Assembly (NCBI GenBank): GCA_026393655.1
Contig: JAPKZT010000212.1
Coordinates: 1 to 10,605 of the forward strand
Source of the DNA: Actinomycetota bacterium
Lineage (GTDB): Bacteria > Actinomycetota > Acidimicrobiia > Acidimicrobiales > Ilumatobacteraceae
Direction: 5' to 3'
DNA length: 10,605 nt
A program made the position numbers and the translations under genes. The notes beneath the pieces are model-generated. The model had not been told where the DNA came from. It made no database searches and saw nothing but the letters and a program-made list of their open reading frames with translations. Positions 1 through 6,411 of this stretch are shown here, one piece after another (position 1 is the stretch's first letter; each line of letters starts with the position of its first letter).

Positions 1-921
1 AATCGCCAATGAGAACATTGCAATCAACAGCAGCACCAGACTCGCTCCGCGCAGTGGCAATGTCGCTAACCCGTGACTGCCAAGCACAGCACAAATTGCA
101 CCGACGACGCCGGCGATACCAATACCAGCAGTGAAAAATTCAAATATCAATAGTGCTAGACCGATAATAAATAATAAATATGTCACTGGTGGACTTGCCG
201 AAGTGTGCAGCAAGCGCTCGATTAAACCGAGTTTGAAAAATCTTGTCGTCGCTGCATCGCGCACTAGTTGCCCATTCGCGTCTTTTGCGTCGACGACCGT
301 GTGCAGTGTTTTGCCTTTGATTGTTAAACCATCTAGCGCTAGCAACATGTTTCGCAACACAGGCACGCCTTCGTCGGCTGTTGTCAGTTTTAACGCGCCA
401 AGTTTTTTCGCCTGTTGAGAATTCAAAGTAGAAGTTAATAATTGCGCCGATGCATCGCCAAAACTAATTTTGCCGGCACTAGTCGAAAGTAGCTTTCCAG
501 TTTTACCAATTCGTGTGCCATCGGCCATCGCCGAAACATCAGCAACTGCCAACAACTGAGCAGCAGTTCCGAAGGCGCGGGCCGTCGTTGGCCCTACCCA
601 TACACCGATCGGGAGTTTCGAATTAATAATTTTTTCAAACAACTGTGTCATTCGAGCCGTAGAGACAACACTGCCTTGCGAGTTGACTTGCAAGATTATT
701 GCCTGCGACTTTGAATTTTCGGCACGATCAATTGCTTGCTCAATGTCATGAGCCACGATTTCGTCAATTAATCCGTTGACTTCTACGACATCTACGGGGG
801 CCAGATCTATTGCGTCATCTTGTGCCCGAGCAGAGCCTGCCGCAACAAACATCATCGTCGTCATCAAAACAAGCAAACCGACTTTGGCGTATGTTCGTTT
901 CTGGCTGACTTGTGCGCGCAA
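1..921 (-). CDS. NfeD/ClpP-class membrane serine protease-like protein, partial (C-terminus off the left edge)
   Basis: Partial gene of 307 codons, open at the left edge. Residues about 10-34 form a signal peptide (basic KRTYAK, hydrophobic stretch, then SARAQ). A ClpP/SppA-like domain follows: an LQVNSQG strand near residue 75, the WVGP loop at 108-111, and the ADVSAMADGTRIG stretch near 125-137. After residue 240 come hydrophobic segments typical of the NfeD membrane region; the C-terminal OB-fold NfeD domain would lie outside the window. Members of this family cleave or chaperone membrane proteins such as stomatins. The loop that carries the nucleophile in PH1510-type proteases (R-A-x-S-A-G) reads R115-A-F-G118-T-A here, so the serine appears to be absent and catalysis is doubtful. 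I chose the TTG at 921 because GGAG stands six bases upstream and no ATG or GTG lies in frame before it. The family call is firm; activity is not established. Confidence 0.85.
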   Translation of the reverse strand, partial: MRAQVSQKRTYAKVGLLVLMTTMMFVAAGSARAQDDAIDLAPVDVVEVNGLIDEIVAHDIEQAIDRAENSKSQAIILQVNSQGSVVSTARMTQLFEKIINSKLPIGVWVGPTTARAFGTAAQLLAVADVSAMADGTRIGKTGKLLSTSAGKISFGDASAQLLTSTLNSQQAKKLGALKLTTADEGVPVLRNMLLALDGLTIKGKTLHTVVDAKDANGQLVRDAATTRFFKLGLIERLLHTSASPPVTYLLFIIGLALLIFEFFTAGIGIAGVVGAICAVLGSHGLATLPLRGASLVLLLIAMFSLAI

Positions 922-927
922 TTCACT

Positions 928-931
928 CTCC
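928..931 (-). promoter_or_regulatory. Shine-Dalgarno site GGAG for the NfeD-like gene
   Basis: On the minus strand GGAG is followed by six bases and then the TTG start at 921. This site fixes the choice of the unusual TTG start. It is one of only two clear ribosome binding sites in the window. Confidence 0.55.
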
Positions 932-952
932 GAGTCGTGTGTTGAGAAACTT

Positions 953-958
953 ACGCTA
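953..958 (-). promoter_or_regulatory. Putative -10 element (TAGCGT) of the NfeD-like gene
   Basis: TAGCGT on the minus strand fits the actinobacterial TANNNT -10 pattern. It lies 31 bases before the TTG start, leaving a short leader that contains GGAG. It overlaps by two bases the candidate -10 of the divergent receiver gene (957-962). No convincing -35 element is visible. Confidence 0.35.
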
Positions 959-962
959 ACAT
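957..962 (+). promoter_or_regulatory. Putative -10 element (TAACAT) of the receiver-domain gene, leaderless arrangement
   Basis: TAACAT ends six bases before the GTG at 969, so transcription could begin at or next to the start codon. No Shine-Dalgarno sequence is present. No good -35 hexamer is visible at 16-18 bases. Confidence 0.35.
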
Positions 963-968
963 TTGCGC

Positions 969-1367
969 GTGCACATTTTGCTTGCCACCGATGCTCAGTG
1001 GGTTCTCGACGAAGTCCATTCTGCTCTTGGTACACCTGAAACTTCATTCGTCGTGTGTAGCGACGGTCGCGATGTGCCGCAAGCCATAAAGCAGCGCACT
1101 CCAGATTTGGCAGTACTTGATTTGCAGAGTGGTTCAATGGGCGCGATGGCAGTAACTATGGATCTGCGCTTAGATCACAGTGATGGACGAGCACCAAATG
1201 TGCCAGTTCTAATGTTGCTTGATCGTCACGCCGATGTTCATTTGGCGCGGCGCAGTGGTGCGCAAGGCTGGTTAATTAAACCGCTTGACTCTCTACGATT
1301 GCGTCGTGCAGCAAATGCAATTGTTGCAGGCGATGTATGGCACGAAGGAATGCCAGTCGAAGATTAA
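969..1367 (+). CDS. Stand-alone atypical response-regulator receiver-like protein
   Basis: A protein of 132 residues consisting of one CheY-like receiver fold and no output domain. Visible markers are D8 after the first strand (LLATDA), the phospho-acceptor candidate D51 (LAVLDLQ), and K104 in GWLIKPLD, which matches the conserved Lys-Pro of receivers. Two canonical features are weak: only one acidic residue follows strand 1, and the usual Thr/Ser after strand 4 is Leu84 (PVLMLLD). Phosphorylation may therefore be altered or absent. No histidine kinase is nearby. The start is uncertain: GTG 969 gives the short MHILLATDA start and sits six bases after TAACAT, while TTG 963 would add two residues. 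The gene is divergent from the NfeD-like gene and convergent with asd. Its function is unknown beyond probable signalling by protein contact. Confidence 0.75.
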   Translation: MHILLATDAQWVLDEVHSALGTPETSFVVCSDGRDVPQAIKQRTPDLAVLDLQSGSMGAMAVTMDLRLDHSDGRAPNVPVLMLLDRHADVHLARRSGAQGWLIKPLDSLRLRRAANAIVAGDVWHEGMPVED

Positions 1368-1386
1368 ATTAAAAATTCTTTAATTT
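1366..1386. terminator. AT-rich hairpin between convergent genes, possible bidirectional terminator
   Basis: AAATTAAA (1366-1373) and TTTAATTT (1379-1386) are perfect inverted copies around a five-base loop. The hairpin overlaps the stop codons of both convergent genes and is followed by A/T runs on either side. The stem has no G:C pair, so it would be a weak terminator. Confidence 0.3.
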
Positions 1387-2438
1387 TTATTGTTGACGAT
1401 TACTTCGGCGATTTGCAAAGCATTAAGCGCAGCGCCTTTGCGAAGATTGTCGTTAGAAACAAATAACACCAGTCCTTTGTTTCCCTCGATCGAATGATCT
1501 TGACGGATACGTCCGACAAAACTTGCGTTCTTACCTGCGGCGTCTAAAGGTGTTGGCACATCCATCAGACTTACACCCGACGCATTTGACAAAATTTTTG
1601 TTGCTTCAGCCGGAGTGATCGCACGATCAAATTCAAGAGTTAGCGAGAGTGAGTGACCTGTAAAAACTGGAACGCGCACGCAAGTACCCGAAACACGCAA
1701 ATTTGGAATATGCAAAATCTTGCGGCTCTCGTTACGCAACTTTTTCTCTTCATCAGTTTCTAACATGCCGTCATCTACCAAGGTGCCTGCAAATGGGATC
1801 ACGTTGTTTGCAATCGTTTTTGGAAATTTTACGGCTGGTGAATACGCAATTGCATCACCGCTATAGGTCAAGTCTTTTGCATTTGGCGCACCAAGTTTGA
1901 TTTGGTCATGTAGTTCGGCGACACCAGAAACTCCCATTCCGCTAACTGCTTGATATGTGCTTGCAATCATTCGCACAAGTCCAGCAGCATCATGCAGTGG
2001 CTTGAGTACTGGCATCGCAGCCATTGTCGTGCAATTTGGATTAGCAATGATTCCGAGTTTTGCCTGAGCGATATCTTCAGGGTTGACTTCTGAAACGATT
2101 AACGGAACATCAGGGTTCATTCGCCACGCAGATGAATTATCAATCACCATTGCGCCGCGCTTGGCATATATCTCTGCGATTGCTCGTGAAGTAGTGGCAC
2201 CTGCAGAAAAAATCGCAATATCCAAATCGCTTGTGTCTGCAGTTGCGGCATCTTCAACAGTGATTTTTTGGCCGTTCCATTCGATGACGCTTCCGGCTGA
2301 TCTTGCAGATGCGAAAAACCTGACCGTTGATGCAGGAAATTTTCTTTCAACTAGCAACGTCTGCATCACACTGCCGACCATGCCTGTCGCACCAACTATT
2401 CCAATTGAAACTTTTTTGTTTGAGATGTTATTTGCCAC
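1380..2438 (-). CDS. asd: Aspartate-semialdehyde dehydrogenase
   Basis: Catalyses NADPH-dependent reduction of L-aspartyl-4-phosphate to L-aspartate-4-semialdehyde, the second step toward lysine/diaminopimelate, threonine and methionine, in the cytoplasm. The protein has 352 residues, normal for the family. The N-terminal nucleotide-binding loop GATGMVG is at 16-22. The catalytic cysteine is C136 in NPNCTT, Q163 and the SGMGVSG loop follow, and the acid/base histidine is H262 in FTGHSLS after R255. The C-terminus has the NLRKGAALNALQIAE signature. The start is GTG 2438, four bases after the methyltransferase stop. There is no Shine-Dalgarno sequence, but TATCCT ends six bases upstream, so the gene may be translationally coupled or have its own leaderless promoter. 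It belongs with the aspartokinase gene upstream on the same strand. Identification is secure. Confidence 0.97.
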   Translation of the reverse strand: MANNISNKKVSIGIVGATGMVGSVMQTLLVERKFPASTVRFFASARSAGSVIEWNGQKITVEDAATADTSDLDIAIFSAGATTSRAIAEIYAKRGAMVIDNSSAWRMNPDVPLIVSEVNPEDIAQAKLGIIANPNCTTMAAMPVLKPLHDAAGLVRMIASTYQAVSGMGVSGVAELHDQIKLGAPNAKDLTYSGDAIAYSPAVKFPKTIANNVIPFAGTLVDDGMLETDEEKKLRNESRKILHIPNLRVSGTCVRVPVFTGHSLSLTLEFDRAITPAEATKILSNASGVSLMDVPTPLDAAGKNASFVGRIRQDHSIEGNKGLVLFVSNDNLRKGAALNALQIAEVIVNNKN

Positions 2439-2442
2439 GCAT

Positions 2443-3285
2443 TTAGGATACTTGAGCGACTAACCACCAGTGGCTTGGATTAATTCGGTTGGTTGGGATT
2501 ACTTTTATGGCATTTTTGCTGGACAAGAAAACTTTAAGGGTTCGCTTCTTTGAATGAAATATTTTTATATCGCTTAGTTGTGGCGCGACTTTCGCCAGCA
2601 CCGTGTCTGGTTTTAGTCGATTGGCTTGCCACCCGAATCTCGTCGACCAGCGCCAACGTGCGAGGCGTGGGCCGACAATTGAAACTTTCCAAAGCGAGCG
2701 CATTGCGATGCCTAACGGCACGAGCAAGACATCGCTGAGTACCCAAGTGCGAAAATTGAGCACAACTGTGCCACCACTTTTGGTGACACGGATTGCTTGG
2801 TTTACAAGTTCAAGAGCGTCGTGGGGCTGACAATGTTGCAAGGTGATGTAAGAAAAAGTTATATCAACCGTGTTGTCATTTAGAGCAAGGGTTCTTCCGT
2901 TGACCACGTGCAGTGTGTTTAGGCGATCAATTCGTCCAAACCGCGCAACTGTTTGTCGGCATCGCTCAAGAAAAGCCGAGTCAACATCTGCTGCAATTAC
3001 TTTCTCGCAGCGATTCGTAAACGCCGAAGTCATTCTGCCGATGCCACTACCGATTTCGAGCAGAGTTGAAGACTCAAAATTTATGTTGCCGAGTTCAAGC
3101 AACCGAATGTATCGCTGAACCTCTTTGTCGCCGGTGTCGACGAACTCTTTAAGTGTTAGATCGTTTCCGGTTTCATTATTGAAAACCCAGCCTGTTTCTC
3201 TTACGACATCGTCTGCGCTTAAATTATTGTCAGCAAGATTTCCTGCGCGCCGCCAAGGCAAATGATGAGCGCGCTTTGTTTGCAT
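2443..3285 (-). CDS. Class I SAM-dependent methyltransferase lying between ask and asd
   Basis: A protein of 280 residues with a Rossmann-type methyltransferase core: motif I LLEIGSGIGR at 75-84, the acidic end of strand 2 at D100 (VIAADVD), FSYITLQHC at 144-152, and the post-motif strand KSGGTVVLNF at 169-178. The C-terminal third is basic (RLARWRWSTR near 207-216) and contains no other motif I recognise. The substrate cannot be read from the sequence; small-molecule, lipid or saccharide targets are all possible. The ATG at 3285 lies 21 bases after the aspartokinase stop, and the stop codon is four bases before asd, so it is probably cotranscribed with both. It is not a known step of the aspartate pathway. 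No clear Shine-Dalgarno sequence is present. The methyltransferase class is firm; the role is unknown. Confidence 0.88.
   Translation of the reverse strand: MQTKRAHHLPWRRAGNLADNNLSADDVVRETGWVFNNETGNDLTLKEFVDTGDKEVQRYIRLLELGNINFESSTLLEIGSGIGRMTSAFTNRCEKVIAADVDSAFLERCRQTVARFGRIDRLNTLHVVNGRTLALNDNTVDITFSYITLQHCQPHDALELVNQAIRVTKSGGTVVLNFRTWVLSDVLLVPLGIAMRSLWKVSIVGPRLARWRWSTRFGWQANRLKPDTVLAKVAPQLSDIKIFHSKKRTLKVFLSSKNAIKVIPTNRINPSHWWLVAQVS
2445..2450 (-). promoter_or_regulatory. Possible internal -10 element (TATCCT) for asd
   Basis: TATCCT on the minus strand ends six bases before the asd GTG and lies at the 3' end of the methyltransferase gene. It could give asd a leaderless transcript of its own, but an operon-internal chance match is also possible. 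Confidence 0.25.
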
Positions 3286-3306
3286 ATGTCTGAAGAAATC
3301 TACTTG

Positions 3307-4569
3307 CTACTTGCGTTCAGGCAGTGGTGCCGAATACTCCTCGCCACTATCTAGATCGAACGCCGTATGTAGTGCGCGCACTGCTGTTTCAAGCATCGGG
3401 GCAGCCACAACAACCGAAATACGAATCGTGCTCGTTGAAATCATTTCAATATTGACTTTGTTGTCGGCCAAAACTCGAAACATCTTGGCGGCGATGCCAG
3501 GGCTTGATTTCATTCCGGCACCTACAAGCGAGATTTTGGCGATGTTCGAGTCGTTGGTTACACCACTCGCGCCAACTTGTTTGGCAATTTTTTCAACTAT
3601 CGGTTGCGCTATCGCTACATCGGTCTTCGGCAACGTAAAAGAAATATCTGTTGTTCCTGCAGTTGAAGTGTTCTGCACGATCATGTCAACGTTGACATTT
3701 GCGTTCGCCAGTGGTTCGAACAACGCGGCAGAAACGCCAGGTTGGTCAGGCACGCCCAACACAGTGATTTTTGCGTCACCAGCGTCGTGTACTACACCAG
3801 AGATAATTGGATCTTCCATATTTTTTTCTCCTTTACGTTCTTCGCTCGTCACCCAAGTTCCTTGCTCCCAAGTGAAACTTGAGCGCACATGAATCGGCAC
3901 ATTGTGATTGCGAGCAAATTCAACACTGCGGAGTGCCAGCACTTTGCTGCCGGCACCAGCCATCTCGAGCATCTCGTCAAACTCAAGATGTTTTAATTTT
4001 CGTGCTTGCGAAACAAGTCGCGGGTCAGCAGTAAAAACTCCAGTGACATCGGTGTAAATTTCGCAGACGTCGGCTTTCAGAGCCGCGGCGAGTGCAACTG
4101 CAGTCGTATCGCTTCCTCCACGACCAAGTGTTGTAATTTCTTTTTCAGTGCTAACGCCCTGAAAACCTGCGACGACTGCAACCTTGCCGTCGCGCAAAGC
4201 TTCGCGAACGCGGTCGCCTCTGATTTCGAGAATTTTCGCTCGACCATGCACCGTGTCGGTAATGATCCCGACTTGACTGCCGGTGAAGCTCATTGCTTCT
4301 ACGCCGAGATCTTGCAACGCCATGCACAAAAGCGACATGCTGATGCGTTCACCAGTTGTCAGCAACATGTCTAATTCTCGACCGGGTGGCGCTGACGAAA
4401 CTTGTCGCGCGAGATCCATTAGGTTGTCGGTGGCTTTTCCCATTGCCGACACAACAATCACCAGTTGGTTGCCCTCTGCTTTTGATGCCGCGATATGGCG
4501 AGCAACATTGCGCATTCGTTCGGGGTCGGCCACTGAAGTGCCACCGTATTTCTGAACTATCAAAGCCAC
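3307..4569 (-). CDS. lysC: Aspartokinase (alpha subunit; beta subunit from an internal start)
   Basis: Phosphorylates L-aspartate with ATP, the first committed and feedback-controlled step of the aspartate family pathway. With GTG 4569 as start the protein begins VALIVQKYGGTSV and has 420 residues, matching the roughly 421-residue actinobacterial enzymes. The kinase domain shows KYGGTSV (7-13), TTGE (71-74), GFQG (135-138), LGRGGSDTTA (148-157) and YTDVTGV (172-178). Two ACT regulatory domains follow. The first has VLGVPDQPGVSAALF and an IVQNTSTAGTTDISFT loop, the region where feedback-resistance changes map in Corynebacterium; the second has SPGIAAKMFRVLAD. Met251 is preceded by AAAGGAG, pointing to an independently translated 170-residue beta subunit. 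A longer start at 4635 would add an atypical N-terminus and overlap the divergent gene. The gene heads the ask-methyltransferase-asd cluster. Identification is secure. Confidence 0.97.
   Translation of the reverse strand: MALIVQKYGGTSVADPERMRNVARHIAASKAEGNQLVIVVSAMGKATDNLMDLARQVSSAPPGRELDMLLTTGERISMSLLCMALQDLGVEAMSFTGSQVGIITDTVHGRAKILEIRGDRVREALRDGKVAVVAGFQGVSTEKEITTLGRGGSDTTAVALAAALKADVCEIYTDVTGVFTADPRLVSQARKLKHLEFDEMLEMAGAGSKVLALRSVEFARNHNVPIHVRSSFTWEQGTWVTSEERKGEKNMEDPIISGVVHDAGDAKITVLGVPDQPGVSAALFEPLANANVNVDMIVQNTSTAGTTDISFTLPKTDVAIAQPIVEKIAKQVGASGVTNDSNIAKISLVGAGMKSSPGIAAKMFRVLADNKVNIEMISTSTIRISVVVAAPMLETAVRALHTAFDLDSGEEYSAPLPERK
3817..3834 (-). promoter_or_regulatory. Internal ribosome binding site and ATG for the aspartokinase beta subunit
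   Basis: AAAGGAG (3834-3828 on the minus strand) is followed by eight bases and an in-frame ATG (3819-3817), which is Met251 of aspartokinase. Translation from here gives residues 251-420, the two ACT domains, 170 residues long. In Corynebacterium glutamicum and Bacillus subtilis the beta subunit of the alpha2beta2 enzyme is made the same way and has a similar size. This is the best Shine-Dalgarno sequence in the window. Confidence 0.75.
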
Positions 4570-4589
4570 GGCTTTCAACGCTAGCCGTG
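4567..4589. repeat. Perfect 7-bp inverted repeat over the ask start codon
   Basis: CACGGCT (4567-4573) and AGCCGTG (4583-4589) are perfect inverted copies nine bases apart. The left arm contains the ask GTG start, and the spacer holds most of the candidate ask -10 element. It could be a DNA operator, or, if transcription starts further upstream, an RNA hairpin that masks the start codon. Confidence 0.5.
4578..4583 (-). promoter_or_regulatory. Putative -10 element (TAGCGT) of ask, leaderless arrangement
   Basis: TAGCGT on the minus strand ends eight bases before the ask GTG at 4569. No strong Shine-Dalgarno sequence is present there, only a weak GAAAG close to the start codon. No convincing -35 hexamer is visible. 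Confidence 0.35.
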
Positions 4590-4606
4590 CAGGTGTTGTA
4601 GACCTG
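4590..4606. repeat. 5-bp inverted repeat CAGGT-N7-ACCTG in the ask/cyclophilin divergent promoter
   Basis: CAGGT (4590-4594) and ACCTG (4602-4606) are inverted copies with a seven-base spacer. The repeat directly abuts the inverted repeat at 4567-4589 and the candidate -10 at 4607-4612 of the divergent gene. The position suits a regulator binding site, but five-base arms can occur by chance. Confidence 0.3.
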
Positions 4607-4612
4607 TAGCAT
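4607..4612 (+). promoter_or_regulatory. Putative -10 element (TAGCAT) of the cyclophilin gene
   Basis: TAGCAT ends nine bases before the ATG at 4622 and matches TANNNT. There is no Shine-Dalgarno sequence, so a leaderless or near-leaderless transcript is likely. Confidence 0.35.
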
Positions 4613-4621
4613 TTTGTGATC

Positions 4622-5443
4622 ATGGGAACAGACAAACGAAACCGCCAAAAAGAAAATCGCTTAGCCCGCCGTAACGAAGTTGCGCAAAAGACTAAGCGTC
4701 AGATTTTGCGCCGTCGAATAACGCGGATTGCTTTACTCATCGGCGCAGTTGTTGGGGTTGTTTTGTTGTTCAACTTGAGTGGAAACAAAGATCAAGCCCA
4801 GACATCAACCAGTGATTCTGTAGTTTCGGCTGAGTCAACCGTGCCATCAGCGACAGCCGGACCATTTTCTTATGGTGAAGGAGAATGCGCACCAGCAGAT
4901 GGCTCGGGTTCGCAAGTTAAAACATTCACATCTGCACCAAAATTGTGCATTGACTCAACGAAAACTTACACGGCGGTCGTGTCAACATCAAAAGGCGATT
5001 TCACTGTCGTGCTTGACGCAGCTAAGGCACCTGGCACTGTCAATAACTTTGTCAACTTGGTGCGGTCAAAATATTTCGATGGCACAGTTTGCCATCGAGC
5101 GATACCAACTTTCATGGTGCAGTGCGGTGATCCAACTGCGACTGGTTCGGGTGGGCCTGGATATTCAATCGCTGATGAGTTGCCAGCCGCCGGTGAGTAC
5201 AAACTCGGCTCGCTGGCGATGGCTAACTCTGGGCCAAATACAAATGGCAGTCAGTTCTTTGTTATAACTGGTGAGCAAGGAGTATCTCTCTCGCCGAACT
5301 ACACGCTGTTCGGTCAAGTAACAAAAGGTTTGGATACAACAATTCCGGCGCTTGACAAAGCAGGCAATGATGACCCAGCATCAAATGGCGTGCCACCAAA
5401 AGAAGAGCTTCGAATTACAAAAGTAACGATCAGCGAAAACTAA
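4622..5443 (+). CDS. Membrane-anchored peptidyl-prolyl cis-trans isomerase, cyclophilin type
   Basis: A protein of 273 residues. The N-terminus is very basic (residues 1-34), followed by one membrane segment at about 35-51 and a Ser/Thr-rich linker to about 80, so the catalytic domain should lie outside the cytoplasmic membrane. The cyclophilin domain spans about 115-271. It shows the CHRAIPTFMVQCGDP segment at 157-171, with R159, F164, M165 and Q167 matching conserved active-site positions, then GSGGPGY (175-181) and LAMANSGPNTNGSQFF (198-213). It should speed proline isomerisation in secreted or surface proteins. Four cysteines (89, 109, 157, 168) could form disulfides. I preferred ATG 4622 because it gives MGTDKRNRQK, a start I would expect for actinobacterial homologues; GTG 4616 would add two residues. 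The gene is divergent from ask and convergent with the deacetylase. Confidence 0.93.
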   Translation: MGTDKRNRQKENRLARRNEVAQKTKRQILRRRITRIALLIGAVVGVVLLFNLSGNKDQAQTSTSDSVVSAESTVPSATAGPFSYGEGECAPADGSGSQVKTFTSAPKLCIDSTKTYTAVVSTSKGDFTVVLDAAKAPGTVNNFVNLVRSKYFDGTVCHRAIPTFMVQCGDPTATGSGGPGYSIADELPAAGEYKLGSLAMANSGPNTNGSQFFVITGEQGVSLSPNYTLFGQVTKGLDTTIPALDKAGNDDPASNGVPPKEELRITKVTISEN

Positions 5444-5460
5444 AAACTCGCAGTAGTAAT

Positions 5461-6405
5461 TTAGTCGCGAGGCAAGAAGGCAGAATCTAATCGTCGAATC
5501 TCAAGATTTGAACGATCAGACACTAAATCCATATTGTCTCGAAACCCAACGAAGATGTTCATCCCACGAAGAACCCTCAAAATTTCTTCGTCGTACACGC
5601 CATTTGGGTGAGACATGCATTTTGGCGCGCTATTTAAATAGCCAGTCAAATATTCTGAATTAACAGAGTATTCAGAATGCTTTTCTGTCGCTGTCAGCCT
5701 CGTTATGTTTGTTGGATGACTGTGTGAGTGCAAACCAACGACATGGCCTTGAGTTGCGAGTTGGGTAATTGATTCTGGACTCATCGTAATTTTTTTATTT
5801 ATTTCGTCAATTGATGTGCTGTGATCTTGGATTATTAATTTCATAATCTCTAAGTATTCATCTGGAGTCAAGATTTCATCGCGTAAATATCTGAACCATC
5901 GGTCAGCGCGTGTATAAAACGGATAAACAGTTAAATAATCTTCTGGAAAAGTTTTCTTTGCAGACAAAAATGTTTCAGACATTGTGGTTTTGAGGCATGA
6001 ATCAAATTCTGCAAAAAATACGTCTTTATTCTCAAAAAACTGATTTCTAAATATCCTGAAAATTTCCAAAATATATGGGTGCCCTGCATGAGGCCCAGTG
6101 TTGACGAAAAAAAATGCCTTGAGTTTCTTCGAGGTGAGCACAGAAGCTGCAACATCAAATTGACATTGCAGCCCGTCATCAAACGAACAGCAAATGTCGG
6201 TCTCGTCTAGTTTTTGACTAAGCGCTTTTTCTAGAAAGACGTCTGCGCTCAACAAATTTGCAACTTTTGACGCATGATCAAGTGATCGCCCAAACTCATC
6301 GGCAGAGAATGAGCCTTCACTTTTTAGGTGACCATTACCGTGAAAGTGGTGAAACATCAGACCTGTTGGCCCAGAACTTTTAAGACTGGCCAAAGAGTGC
6401 GTCAC
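5461..6405 (-). CDS. NodB-type polysaccharide deacetylase family protein, AT-rich
   Basis: A protein of 314 residues with NodB-fold motifs: SFDDG at 74-78 (catalytic base and metal Asp), the metal-binding pair H226 and H230 in HSHSHP, and SHPNGVY at 265-271. The opening GLMFHHFHG and the SADEFGRSLDHA stretch resemble the start of carbohydrate-deacetylase genes in surface polysaccharide clusters. About 150 residues separate motifs 1 and 2, against roughly 50 in compact NodB domains, so a helical insertion lies near 105-215. There is no signal peptide or membrane segment, so it likely acts in the cytoplasm on a sugar precursor; the substrate is unknown. Sampled lines inside the gene are 25-30% GC, well below neighbouring genes, which hints at transfer. 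GTG 6405 is six bases after TAGAAT and 25 bases downstream of the phosphatase gene. The family is clear; the function is inferred. Confidence 0.85.
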   Translation of the reverse strand: MTHSLASLKSSGPTGLMFHHFHGNGHLKSEGSFSADEFGRSLDHASKVANLLSADVFLEKALSQKLDETDICCSFDDGLQCQFDVAASVLTSKKLKAFFFVNTGPHAGHPYILEIFRIFRNQFFENKDVFFAEFDSCLKTTMSETFLSAKKTFPEDYLTVYPFYTRADRWFRYLRDEILTPDEYLEIMKLIIQDHSTSIDEINKKITMSPESITQLATQGHVVGLHSHSHPTNITRLTATEKHSEYSVNSEYLTGYLNSAPKCMSHPNGVYDEEILRVLRGMNIFVGFRDNMDLVSDRSNLEIRRLDSAFLPRD

Positions 6406-6411
6406 AACTCA

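Noticed and set aside
131..1039. Plus-strand open frames at 131-418 and 776-1039
   Set aside because: They are mirror frames of the NfeD-like gene, whose signal peptide, protease fold and membrane segments are clear on the other strand.
3311..3892. 193-codon open frame on the plus strand opposite ask
   Set aside because: It is antisense to the ACT-domain part of a certain gene, is rich in Ser/Thr/Ala as expected of a mirror frame, and shows no motif or initiation signal.
4570..4635. Longer aspartokinase starting at 4635 with 22 extra N-terminal residues
   Set aside because: The extension does not resemble aspartokinase N-termini, overlaps the divergent cyclophilin start, and the GTG at 4569 gives the standard KYGGTSV-near-start protein of 420 residues.
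5447..5471. CTCGC/GCGAG inverted repeat in the gap between the convergent cyclophilin and deacetylase genes as a terminator
   Set aside because: Only five-base arms with a 15-base loop and no downstream T run; too weak to call.
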